From contig JAZOPS010000051.1 in assembly GCA_045655645.1 (NCBI GenBank), positions 1-64,000 on the forward strand: a DNA stretch of 64,000 nucleotides, read 5' to 3'. This stretch comes from Fimenecus sp045655645. GTDB lineage: Bacteria; Bacillota; Clostridia; Oscillospirales; Acutalibacteraceae. The notes beneath the pieces were generated by a model, which saw only the letters and a program-made list of their open reading frames with translations, did no database searches and was not told the origin of the DNA. Made by a program: the position numbers and the translations under genes. Of this stretch, positions 33,253-41,189 are shown in pieces (the stretch's first letter is position 1; each line of letters opens with the position of its first letter).

Positions 33253-34596
33253 ATGGTCAGAGATTTGACTCAAGGTAATCCTGCAAAAATACTAATTAAA
33301 TTCACTATTCCAATGCTTATAAGCGTATGTTTTCAGCAGTTGTATAATATTGCTGACAGCATTATCGCAGGTAAGTTTCTCGGTGGTGACGCACTTGCAT
33401 CAATTGGTATTTCATATACAATTACAATGATATATATGGCTATTGCCAATGGCTCTAACATTGGTTGTTGTGTTGTTATATCACAGTTTTTTGGTAGTAA
33501 AAACTATGAAAAAACAAAAACTTGTATCAGCACATCACTTTTATCTGCTGTTGGTTTAAGTGTTATTCTTACAATAGGTGGTCTTATTTTAGCAAAGCCT
33601 ATACTTTTATCGCTTAACACCCCTGACAATCTCTTTATCGACTCTGCTTCATACCTCAATATTTATACTGCTGGATTAGTTTTTCTTTTTTTATACAACA
33701 TTTGCACAGGAATCTTTACAGCTTTAGGCGACTCTAAAACCCCATTATATTTCTTGATTTTCTCTTCTGTATTCAATGTTGTTCTTGATTACGTTTTAGT
33801 AAAATATACATCTTTGGGTGTTTTAGGTGTTGCTTGGGCAACATTTATTGCACAAGGTATTTCATCAATTCTATCTATTTACGTTTTGTTAACACGCCTT
33901 AAAAAAATTGAAACTTACAAATTCAAACTATACTCTTTTGAAATGTTAAAAAAGATATTGTTTGTTGCAATTCCAAGTATTTTACAACAGAGTTTTGTAT
34001 CTGTTGGTAATATTTTTATTCAAGGTCTTGTTAACAAATTTGGTTCAGTTGTTGTTGCAGGTTTTTCGGCAGCAGGAAAGTTGAATACTTTCACAATAAC
34101 AACTCTTTGTGCACTTGGCAACAGTATGTCAAGTTTTACAGCACAAAATGTTGGTGCAAACAAAATTGATAGAATAAAAAAAGGCGTAAAACATCTTTAT
34201 ATTATGTCTTACGCTATAACCTTACCTTTATTTATTTTATTCTTTTTCTTCCCACAAAATATGATACAGATTTTTGTAACATCAAATGATATTGAAATAA
34301 TCAATGTGGGAACCAATTTCTTGAAAATTGTATCACCTTTTTATCTGTTCATTGCAATCAAATTGATTATTGATGGCGTACTTCGTGGATGTGGTAAAAT
34401 GAAAATGTTTATGGTTTCAACATTCTCTGATTTATTATTGAGAGTGGCACTTTCATTTGCACTTTCGCCCATATTCAATGAACTTGGCATTTGGTACTCG
34501 TGGCCTGTTGGTTGGCTTTTAGCAACGATAATTTCTTCGGTTTTCTTCTTCACAGGAATGTGGAAGAAAAATATACATAATCTTACTCAAAACTAA
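33253..34596 (+). CDS. MATE family efflux transporter
   Basis: 447-residue membrane protein with 12 predicted helices in two similar halves, exporting drugs or metabolites with Na+ or H+. It begins with the typical LTQGNPAKILIKFTIPMLISVCFQQLYNIADSIIAGKF region (residues about 5-42). A second-half counterpart is IPSILQQSFVSVGNIFIQGLVNKFG. AGGTGG lies 6 nt before the ATG. It is followed 17 bp later by an ABC-F gene. Confidence 0.94.
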   Translation: MVRDLTQGNPAKILIKFTIPMLISVCFQQLYNIADSIIAGKFLGGDALASIGISYTITMIYMAIANGSNIGCCVVISQFFGSKNYEKTKTCISTSLLSAVGLSVILTIGGLILAKPILLSLNTPDNLFIDSASYLNIYTAGLVFLFLYNICTGIFTALGDSKTPLYFLIFSSVFNVVLDYVLVKYTSLGVLGVAWATFIAQGISSILSIYVLLTRLKKIETYKFKLYSFEMLKKILFVAIPSILQQSFVSVGNIFIQGLVNKFGSVVVAGFSAAGKLNTFTITTLCALGNSMSSFTAQNVGANKIDRIKKGVKHLYIMSYAITLPLFILFFFFPQNMIQIFVTSNDIEIINVGTNFLKIVSPFYLFIAIKLIIDGVLRGCGKMKMFMVSTFSDLLLRVALSFALSPIFNELGIWYSWPVGWLLATIISSVFFFTGMWKKNIHNLTQN

Positions 34597-34613
34597 TTTT
34601 AAAGGAATATATT

Positions 34614-36500
34614 ATGCTTGTTTCACTTAATAACATTTCAAAAAGTTTTCTTGACAAAAGCATATTAAATAACATTACTCTCTCTGTTAATGATAAAGAC
34701 CGTATTGGTCTTTTGGGTATTAACGGTGTGGGCAAAAGTACTCTTTTAAATATTATTTCAGGTGCTATTGACTATGATGAAGGCACTTTATCACTAAAAA
34801 ATGATTTAAGAATTGGATATTTAAAGCAAAACGAAGCTTTGAACACATCTAATACATTAAAAGAAGAAATTGAAGATTCACTAAAACTCGTATTTGAAAC
34901 AAGAAAGAAAATCGAAGAAATCGCTTCAAAAATGGCAACTGTTAGTGGAGAAGAATACGAAGTTTTATCTGCCGAGTATGAAAAACACACAAATATTTAT
35001 AACGCTGCAGATGGTCACAATGCAGAAGTCAGAATAAATACTATTCTAAATGGTATGGGTTTTGGGAACTTTGATATGAACACACCGGCATCTGTTCTTT
35101 CGGGTGGCGAAAAAACACGATTTGCTCTTGCAAAAATTCTTGTTGAAAACCCAAATTTGCTTATTCTCGACGAGCCTACTAATCACCTTGATTTTTCTAT
35201 GCTTAACTGGTTAGAAGAATATCTTAAAAACTATAAAGGTGCTGTTATTATTGTATCCCACGACAGATATTTTTTAAATGCAGTTGCATCTGATATTTGT
35301 GAAATTGAAAATGGTGAATTAGTGCGATATAAAGGTGGCTATTCTTCTTTTTTAACACAAAAAGAAGATCGTATTAAAACGCTCACAAAAGAATATGAAA
35401 AACAACAAAGGGAAATTGAAGATTTAAGAGATTATGTTCGTCGTAATCTTGCAAAATCAAGCAGTATCAATAGTGTTGGTTCTCGTGTAAAAGCACTTGA
35501 AAAGATGGAACTTCAGGCTAAGCCTAATCCACAGGTTAAAGATTTGCATATTTTGTTCCCTTTTGACATTGAGCCACATAAAACTATTCTTGAATGTAAG
35601 GGACTTAAAGTTTCTGTTGGTAAAGGTGAAAGCAAACGAACCTTATTTGAAAATTTTGATTTATTGGTTTCTCGTGATGAAAAAATTGCTTTTGTTGGCA
35701 AGAATGGTGTCGGTAAATCTTCATTTCTAAAAGCAATTCTTAAAAAGTTACCTTGTGAAGGTGTTGCTCGTTGGGGTGGCAATGTTAAAGTTTCTTATTT
35801 TGACCAAGAGTTATCATCTTTGGACCTTAATATGACAGTTTTAGAAACTGTGTATCGAAAATTCCCAACAAAAACTGAATATGAAATTCGCAGTATGCTT
35901 GCTCGATTTCTTATTGAGGATGAAGATGTGTTCAAGCGTATTTGTGAAATGAGCGGTGCTAACAGAGCGAAAGTGGCATTGTGCATTATTGTCTTTGAAC
36001 GCTCAAATGTGCTTGTTTTGGACGAGCCTACTAATCACCTTGACTACAAAGCAAAAGAGGCTTTAGACAAGGCTTTAAAAGAATATGCAGGCACAATAAT
36101 TATGGTTTCTCACGACAGATATTTATTGAACTCTGTACCAACAAAAATTATTGAAATGTCAAGTAATGGCATTACCGTGTATAATGGTAATTATGATTAT
36201 TACAAAGAGCACTCAAGCGATATTGTAACTAACGAAACTCATAAAGAGAAATCATCGAACAATTCTTCATATAATGAGTCTCGTAAAAACAAAGCAGAAG
36301 ACCGTAAAAGACGCGCAAAACTTATGAATATTGAAAAAGAACTCGAAACTCTGCAAAATGAGATAGCGTCTTTAAAATCACGATGCGAAGACCCTGATGT
36401 TTCAAGTGATTATCAAAAACTCTCTGAAATTCTTAATAACATCAAGGAAAAAGAAGAAAAATTAGAAGAACTTGAAACACTCTGGTTAGAATTAGCGTAA
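34614..36500 (+). CDS. ABC-F family ATPase (ribosome-associated type)
   Basis: 628 residues: two ATP-binding domains joined by a charged linker (about 240-300) and ending in a coiled coil (about 540-628, like Uup). NBD1 is canonical (GINGVGKSTLL, LSGGEKTRFALAK, ILDEPTNHLD). NBD2 has GKNGVGKSSFL and LDEPTNHLD, but its signature reads MSGANRAKVALC instead of LSGGE. There are no membrane segments. Family members bind ribosomes for translation quality control or antibiotic resistance; lack of a resistance-type context favours the former. AAGGAA precedes the ATG. Confidence 0.92.
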   Translation: MLVSLNNISKSFLDKSILNNITLSVNDKDRIGLLGINGVGKSTLLNIISGAIDYDEGTLSLKNDLRIGYLKQNEALNTSNTLKEEIEDSLKLVFETRKKIEEIASKMATVSGEEYEVLSAEYEKHTNIYNAADGHNAEVRINTILNGMGFGNFDMNTPASVLSGGEKTRFALAKILVENPNLLILDEPTNHLDFSMLNWLEEYLKNYKGAVIIVSHDRYFLNAVASDICEIENGELVRYKGGYSSFLTQKEDRIKTLTKEYEKQQREIEDLRDYVRRNLAKSSSINSVGSRVKALEKMELQAKPNPQVKDLHILFPFDIEPHKTILECKGLKVSVGKGESKRTLFENFDLLVSRDEKIAFVGKNGVGKSSFLKAILKKLPCEGVARWGGNVKVSYFDQELSSLDLNMTVLETVYRKFPTKTEYEIRSMLARFLIEDEDVFKRICEMSGANRAKVALCIIVFERSNVLVLDEPTNHLDYKAKEALDKALKEYAGTIIMVSHDRYLLNSVPTKIIEMSSNGITVYNGNYDYYKEHSSDIVTNETHKEKSSNNSSYNESRKNKAEDRKRRAKLMNIEKELETLQNEIASLKSRCEDPDVSSDYQKLSEILNNIKEKEEKLEELETLWLELA

Positions 36501-37727
36501 ATTTGCCGGCGGCAAGGTTGAATATTCACTTTTGCCAGCCGGTATTTTTGTACCCAAAAGACGACATCCGTTGAATATTGTGTTTTTGCCATATTCTCCT
36601 TTTATTTGCATCATTGTGCTATCTTCGGTTTCTATCCTTTCATGTTCTTCAAAGTCATAATCTAGGGTTAATTGTTGAATTGAATTTTCTGAGATTAGAT
36701 TATATGTTCTAACTGACAACGACCTGATTTTTCTGTTCCATTTATGGTTTTTGATTAGCTCGCAAGATGCGTTGAAAATCTCTTTTGCATTGTGAGTCGG
36801 AAATTGTAGCAAAGACGAATACTGATGGGTATTGAGATTATCATCTTTGATAGCCAACTGCACACCAGTAGCAAGTAATTGTTCACATCTTAATCCCTTT
36901 GAAATATTGACACATAATTCTGCAATAACCCTTTGAGTTTCTTCAACACTTACAAGACTATCAACACAAGTTATTCCCCTACTTACGCTTTTCATTATTA
37001 TCTTTGACTCTATATGAGCCACAGACGAGATGTCTTTTCCGTTAGCATAAAGCCACAAATCAATGCCGTTTTTGCCTAAAATCTTTTTGAGAAAAGACGG
37101 GTACATCCTCGCTATATCGCCTATTGTATATATTCCGTATTTTTCTAGTGTTTTTGTTGTGCGACGGCCAACAAATAACAATTCCGATGCTGAAAGTCCC
37201 CATATTTTTTCTTTGAAATTCTCACGAGAAATGATTGTTGTAGCATCCGGCTTTTTCATATCACTGCCAAGTTTAGCAAAGATTTTATTAAATGAAACAC
37301 CAACAGATATGGTAAGTCCCGTCTCTTTTTTTATCTGTTCTCTTATTGTGTTTGCAATTTGCTCACCATCACCAAACAAAGTTGTGCTACCTGTCACATC
37401 AAGCCAACATTCATCCATTCCAAAGGGTTCAATCAAATCGGTATAACGAGCATAAATTTTCTTGACTATCTGCGAATAATGATAATAAGCATCAAAATCT
37501 GTATTAACCACAATTAAACCAGAACATTTCTTTCGAGCTTCTAAAATTGTGTCTCCGGTTTTTACACCATATATTTTTGCTATCTGTGATTTTGCCAACA
37601 CAATACCATGACGGTCATCTTGATTACCACAAACAGCTACAGGTTTGCCCTGCAAAGTTGGATTTTTTACACATTCAACAGATGCATAGAAATTATTTAA
37701 ATCACAATGAAGAATTATTCTGTCCAA
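36492..37727 (-). CDS. Y-family DNA polymerase (DinB/UmuC-like)
   Basis: 411-residue translesion polymerase. Catalytic motifs are LHCDLNNFYASVE and FGMDECWLDVT (acidic metal ligands), plus VGVSFNKIFAKLGSDMKKPD. Thumb and little-finger domains follow. I start at TTG 37727: GGAG is 8 nt upstream, and the region beyond it holds the promoter and LexA box, so the longer ATG reading from 37781 is impossible as a transcript. There is no clear PCNA-binding C terminus. It is convergent with ABC-F with a 9-bp overlap. Confidence 0.92.
   Translation of the reverse strand: MDRIILHCDLNNFYASVECVKNPTLQGKPVAVCGNQDDRHGIVLAKSQIAKIYGVKTGDTILEARKKCSGLIVVNTDFDAYYHYSQIVKKIYARYTDLIEPFGMDECWLDVTGSTTLFGDGEQIANTIREQIKKETGLTISVGVSFNKIFAKLGSDMKKPDATTIISRENFKEKIWGLSASELLFVGRRTTKTLEKYGIYTIGDIARMYPSFLKKILGKNGIDLWLYANGKDISSVAHIESKIIMKSVSRGITCVDSLVSVEETQRVIAELCVNISKGLRCEQLLATGVQLAIKDDNLNTHQYSSLLQFPTHNAKEIFNASCELIKNHKWNRKIRSLSVRTYNLISENSIQQLTLDYDFEEHERIETEDSTMMQIKGEYGKNTIFNGCRLLGTKIPAGKSEYSTLPPANLR
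36506..36549 (+). terminator. terminator of MATE-ABC-F transcript, inside the 3' end of the polymerase gene
   Basis: CCGGCGGCAA (36506-36515) pairs with TTGCCAGCCGG (36532-36542, one bulged A), followed by TATTTTTG. It lies within the last codons of the convergent dinB-like gene. Confidence 0.65.
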
Positions 37728-37752
37728 AAATATCACTCCGTTTATTGATGAT

Positions 37753-37781
37753 ATTATATCGAACATTTGTTCTGTTGTCAA
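37753..37781 (-). promoter_or_regulatory. SOS promoter with LexA box in front of the Y-family polymerase gene
   Basis: Minus strand: perfect -35 TTGACA (37776-37781), 17-bp spacer, perfect -10 TATAAT (37753-37758). The spacer holds CGAACATTTGTTCT in plus reading (37760-37773), a near-perfect match to the Gram-positive LexA/DinR consensus CGAACRNRYGTTYG. Repressor bound there would block RNA polymerase. Confidence 0.88.
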
Positions 37782-37846
37782 CGCTATGTTAGAAATATAT
37801 GCACCTTTTATTATTCAAAAAATATAATGAATACAGGAGGTGCTAT

Positions 37847-38647
37847 ATGAATAGCTTTGTCATTATGGCACTAATAGCAACGCTTGGAACTTGGTTTGTA
37901 ACAGCATTGGGTGCTGCTACAGTAGTTCTGTTTAAATCACCCAACAAAAAGTTACTTAATATTATGCTTGGGTTTGCATCAGGTGTTATGATTGCCGCAA
38001 GTTTCTGGTCATTATTGCAACCAGCTATTGAACGAGCAGAGTCTATATTGAACACACCTGCATATATTGTCGTGTCATTTGGCTTTCTCTTTGGTGCAAC
38101 ATTTATGTGGATTTCTGATAAATTTGTTAGCATTGCAAGAACCAAAGCTAAAAGCCAAAAATCTCAACCTAATGAAAAAATTCAAAGAATAATTATGTTG
38201 GTTCTTTCAATAACTTTGCACAATATACCTGAAGGATTAGCTGTTGGTGTTGCTTTTGGTGCTCTTCAAAACAACTTTTCAAATGAAAATCTATTATGCG
38301 CAATATCAGTAGCAGTTGGTATTGGATTGCAGAATTTCCCTGAGGGCGCAGCGGTTTCAGTACCATTAAGGCGAGAAGGTTATTCAAGAAAAAAGAGTTT
38401 CTTGCTTGGTCAGGCATCAGGTATGGTCGAGCCAATTGCTGGTGTAATTGGAGCTTTATTGACTGTATATATTGAAACTATTCTCCCCTATGCCCTTTCA
38501 TTTGCTGCTGGCGCTATGATTTTAGTAGCTGTACATGAATTAATTCCTGAGTGTCAAAAAAATCAAAAAACACAGCCGTATTTTGCAACGATGGGTATTG
38601 TTTTAGGGTTTACCACTATGATGCTATTAGATGTTATGTTAGGATAA
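37847..38647 (+). CDS. ZIP family metal transporter
   Basis: 266-residue membrane protein with eight predicted helices that moves Zn2+ or related divalent metals across the cell membrane. The metal-site helices read HNIPEGLAVGVAFG and QNFPEGAAVSVPL, as in ZupT/GufA-type carriers. ATG 37847 lies 6 nt after AGGAGGTG. An upstream in-frame reading from 37799 lacks a ribosome site. Its promoter is not obvious; it must lie in the short gap shared with the SOS promoter. Confidence 0.93.
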   Translation: MNSFVIMALIATLGTWFVTALGAATVVLFKSPNKKLLNIMLGFASGVMIAASFWSLLQPAIERAESILNTPAYIVVSFGFLFGATFMWISDKFVSIARTKAKSQKSQPNEKIQRIIMLVLSITLHNIPEGLAVGVAFGALQNNFSNENLLCAISVAVGIGLQNFPEGAAVSVPLRREGYSRKKSFLLGQASGMVEPIAGVIGALLTVYIETILPYALSFAAGAMILVAVHELIPECQKNQKTQPYFATMGIVLGFTTMMLLDVMLG

Positions 38648-38653
38648 AAAAAT

Positions 38654-38680
38654 TAAGGGATACCATTCAGGTATCCCTTA
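38654..38680. terminator. bidirectional terminator
   Basis: TAAGGGATACC-ATTCA-GGTATCCCTTA lies between the convergent ZIP and EEP genes. A-rich DNA on the left gives a T tract on the minus strand. Confidence 0.8.
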
Positions 38681-38685
38681 TGTTC

Positions 38686-39594
38686 TTATTCAAATGAGAG
38701 ACTTGTGACAAGTGGGAAATGGTCGCTTGAATAAACGCCGTCATAAGTATCTGTTACGACTTTATATGAATTAGTCTTAAAGCCTGTTTTTGAAACCAAA
38801 ATATAGTCAATGCAGTTCTTATCAAGTTGTTCACCCCAAGCTTGATATGTACAACTTGTCATTGTGTTTTCTGTCTGATATTTAGTGTCAAGGAAGTTTA
38901 CTGTTGAACTCTTGTATGTTTCTGAATCTTCTTCAGCATTAAGGTCACCCATAAGCACTGCTGGCAATGAGCCAAACTCTTTAATCTTGTCGAGAACCAC
39001 TTGTATTCCGTTTATACGAGCTTCATCACTGACATGGCTTAAATGTGTGTTGAACACAACAAACTCTGTCCCTGTGGCATTATCTTTGAGAATAACATAA
39101 CTACAAACTCTGTTGAACTGTGCACCCCATGACTTACTCATTACATCGGGTGTTTCTGATAACCAGAATGAACCTTTATCGATAAGAGTGTAAATATCTG
39201 AACGATAGAAAATTGGACATCCCTCTGAATTGAATGCATCATCACGATAAGTAATTACTGAATCATACATTCCCAATGTATCGCAAAGATATGAATAGTG
39301 CCATTTAGTGACTTCTTGAAAACCGATAACACTTGGTTGTTCTTTTTGAATACCTTGCATTATAAGGTCTGCGCGATAAAACCAACTCTTCTTACCTAAA
39401 TCGGTTGGAGAAATACAGCGAACATTACAACTCATTACTCTGAGTTCGTTTTCACGGTAAATATCTTGTATTGCAACTTCTTTTTTCATTTCTTTATAGT
39501 GCGGATAATACCAATAAAAAGAAACTGAAAATGCAATGCCCAATACTAAAATCACAGCAATAACTGATAACAAAATCTTTGATGATTTTTTCAT
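38686..39594 (-). CDS. endonuclease/exonuclease/phosphatase family protein, membrane-anchored
   Basis: 302 residues. An N-terminal membrane helix (about 8-27) points the domain outside the cell. The EEP fold follows with MSCNVRCISPT, the metal glutamate in GFQEVTK, FNTHLSHVSDEAR, MGDLNAE and the catalytic YSSDHFPLV. Substrates in this superfamily range from nucleic acids to phospholipids and sugar phosphates, so the activity is open. It is monocistronic. Confidence 0.9.
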   Translation of the reverse strand: MKKSSKILLSVIAVILVLGIAFSVSFYWYYPHYKEMKKEVAIQDIYRENELRVMSCNVRCISPTDLGKKSWFYRADLIMQGIQKEQPSVIGFQEVTKWHYSYLCDTLGMYDSVITYRDDAFNSEGCPIFYRSDIYTLIDKGSFWLSETPDVMSKSWGAQFNRVCSYVILKDNATGTEFVVFNTHLSHVSDEARINGIQVVLDKIKEFGSLPAVLMGDLNAEEDSETYKSSTVNFLDTKYQTENTMTSCTYQAWGEQLDKNCIDYILVSKTGFKTNSYKVVTDTYDGVYSSDHFPLVTSLSFE

Positions 39595-39614
39595 AAAACC
39601 ACTCCTTTTTCTTC

Positions 39615-39643
39615 ATTTTAACACACATATCTTAAAAAGGCAA
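39615..39643 (-). promoter_or_regulatory. sigma-A promoter of the EEP gene
   Basis: Minus strand: -35 TTGCCT (39638-39643), 17-bp spacer, -10 TAAAAT (39615-39620). Confidence 0.6.
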
Positions 39644-39670
39644 AGGTAAAGATAATTATATTAAAAATAC

Positions 39671-39699
39671 TTGCAAATTATTTTTGATTATGTTATCAT
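39671..39699 (+). promoter_or_regulatory. sigma-A promoter of tRNA-Pro
   Basis: -35 TTGCAA (39671-39676), 17-bp spacer, -10 TATCAT (39694-39699), 18 bp before the tRNA. Confidence 0.6.
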
Positions 39700-39717
39700 A
39701 TCTTGCGTTGATAATAA

Positions 39718-39793
39718 CGGGGTGTGGCGCAGCTGGGAGCGCGCTTGACTGGGGGTCAAGAGGCCGCAGGTTCAAGTCCTGTCACTCCGACCA
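39718..39793 (+). tRNA. tRNA-Pro (anticodon GGG)
   Basis: 76 nt with encoded CCA. The acceptor CGGGGTG pairs with CACTCCG (one G-T). The anticodon stem CTTGA/TCAAG encloses CTGGGGG with anticodon GGG. The T arm is CGCAGGTTCAAGTCCTGTC. Confidence 0.96.
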
Positions 39794-39794
39794 A

Positions 39795-39832
39795 AAATTG
39801 AGAATTCGCTTTTGCGGGTTCTCAATTTTTTT
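39795..39832 (+). terminator. terminator of tRNA-Pro
   Basis: AAATTGAGAA..CGC-TTTT-GCG..TTCTCAATTT with a run of T residues. Confidence 0.85.
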
Positions 39833-39840
39833 GTGTGAAA

Positions 39841-39998
39841 TAAGCACTTGAACCTGTGAAGGTTTGTGCGTTAAGAAAACAATTCGGCGAATTGTTTTTA
39901 GCACAAAGCGGTTGGCGGGTACCGAAATTCATAAGAATTTGGGTCGCCAAGCGGTCAGTATGCAAGGCGTAGCCGCAGCAGACGGTCAAGTCCTGTCA
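39841..39998 (+). repeat. hairpin-rich repeat with degenerate tRNA-Pro T-arm copy
   Basis: Three parts are seen. (1) TTTGTGC (39863-39869) and GCACAAA (39901-39907) enclose AAAACAATTC-GGC-GAATTGTTTT (39876-39898), a 10-bp stem with a 3-nt loop. (2) TTGGCG (39912-39917) pairs with CGCCAA (39945-39950) around an inner AAATT/AATTT stem. (3) 39972-39998 repeats GCCGCAG, has five extra bases, then GGTCAAGTCCTGTCA, matching the tRNA-Pro variable region and T arm (39763-39784) with one base missing. There is no gene in 39794-40043. Confidence 0.65.
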
Positions 39999-40043
39999 GT
40001 CAAAACAAAAGAAGCACCTGTAAAGGTGCTTTTTCTCTGTATA

Positions 40044-40985
40044 TTAATCTGTAATTCGTATAGACCCAACTCCAATCAAGTTGTTACTATCATCATAAAA
40101 TTTACATTGAAGTGTTCCAGTTGTTCCATATTGTGGATATTGATAAACACTTTCATACCAACCGTACCAGCCCGTATCATTATCAACCCACTCTTCATCA
40201 AAAGTGTATTCTTCAAAGTTTCCATTGGGTAATATTGACTTTACAGTTACGCGAACCGAACTATCTGGTGTTCCACCAGTTAATTTTAAATGGAAATAAA
40301 CAGATTCATACTTACTTATAGATTCTTTAGTTGTTGTTTCGTCATCTTCACTTGAATTTACCGCAACAACCTTTATTTTCCAATCATAAATTTCCTCATA
40401 AATATTCGAACTATCTTTATAGTCTTGCTCTTTTAAGTCTTTTAAATAAATAAAAGTAGTTGCGTCTTTGTTATTCCTGTTTGTTAATACGTACCTATAC
40501 TTTGCCTCATTTATTTTATTTTCACTATCTTTATAGCCATCTAATTCTTCAAACTGCTCTATTGCTATGTTATGTAGTCCATTATCCAAATTCTCACAAG
40601 CCTTATTATATTTGTATTCTGGTTTCACATTTAGAACAGCTAAAATGAGTGTAACTACAACGATTATGAATAATATACAGTATCTATGTAATTTGTGGGT
40701 TTTAGATGCTTTTTTAGTGGGCATAGTTTTTGCATTAGAATCTTTTTTTTCATTTTGGTTTTGAGAATTACGCTGCTGTTTTAAAAGCAAATCGTATTCC
40801 TGTCGTTTAACTGGGTCAGACAAAACTTCATAAGCTTCATTTATTTTTTTTGTTTTTTCTTCAGCAAAAGCTTTATCACCATCAAATACGTCGGGATGAT
40901 ATTTTTTTAAAAGAGCCTTATATGCCATTTTTATTACTTCATCCGAAGCATCTTCACGAATTTCTAACAGTTCATAATAATTCAT
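40044..40985 (-). CDS. membrane protein with N-terminal J domain
   Basis: 313 residues. Residues 1-65 form a J domain with the invariant HPD in LLKKYHPDVF and the helix KINEAYEVLSDPVKRQEYD, which would recruit an Hsp70 (DnaK). After a polar linker there is one membrane helix (about 100-120), then TPR-like segments (ALSO seen as NGLHNIAIEQFEELDGYKDSENK) and a C-terminal beta-rich region (about 200-313) with Trp/Tyr pairs. If the J domain is cytosolic, the C-terminal half is outside. No Gly/Phe or zinc region, so it is not DnaJ itself. ATG 40985 has GAGGG 8 nt upstream. Confidence 0.8.
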   Translation of the reverse strand: MNYYELLEIREDASDEVIKMAYKALLKKYHPDVFDGDKAFAEEKTKKINEAYEVLSDPVKRQEYDLLLKQQRNSQNQNEKKDSNAKTMPTKKASKTHKLHRYCILFIIVVVTLILAVLNVKPEYKYNKACENLDNGLHNIAIEQFEELDGYKDSENKINEAKYRYVLTNRNNKDATTFIYLKDLKEQDYKDSSNIYEEIYDWKIKVVAVNSSEDDETTTKESISKYESVYFHLKLTGGTPDSSVRVTVKSILPNGNFEEYTFDEEWVDNDTGWYGWYESVYQYPQYGTTGTLQCKFYDDSNNLIGVGSIRITD

Positions 40986-41127
40986 CAGTAGCACCCTCAT
41001 ATATAAATATTTTACTTTCAATGCATTCTACCATTAAACCTTTTGTTTTTCAACCCAACGAACTATTTTTTCATTAATCTTGAATTTTAATCTTTTGGTT
41101 ATAGCTGTATTTTTCTTTCACACACTG

Positions 41128-41156
41128 TTGAAAACAGTAAATATTTGTGATATAAT
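41128..41156 (+). promoter_or_regulatory. sigma-A promoter of the SDR gene
   Basis: -35 TTGAAA (41128-41133), 17-bp spacer, -10 TATAAT (41151-41156). Confidence 0.75.
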
Positions 41157-41189
41157 TTTTACATAATTTTTATTTTTGAGGTGTGGTAA

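Noticed and set aside
34614..36500. Membrane ABC exporter
   Set aside because: Two ATPase domains with no transmembrane domain and a linker plus coiled coil; this is ABC-F.
39864..40232. 122-residue plus-strand reading frame after tRNA-Pro
   Set aside because: Begins in the repeat and ends antisense to the J-domain gene; no ribosome site.
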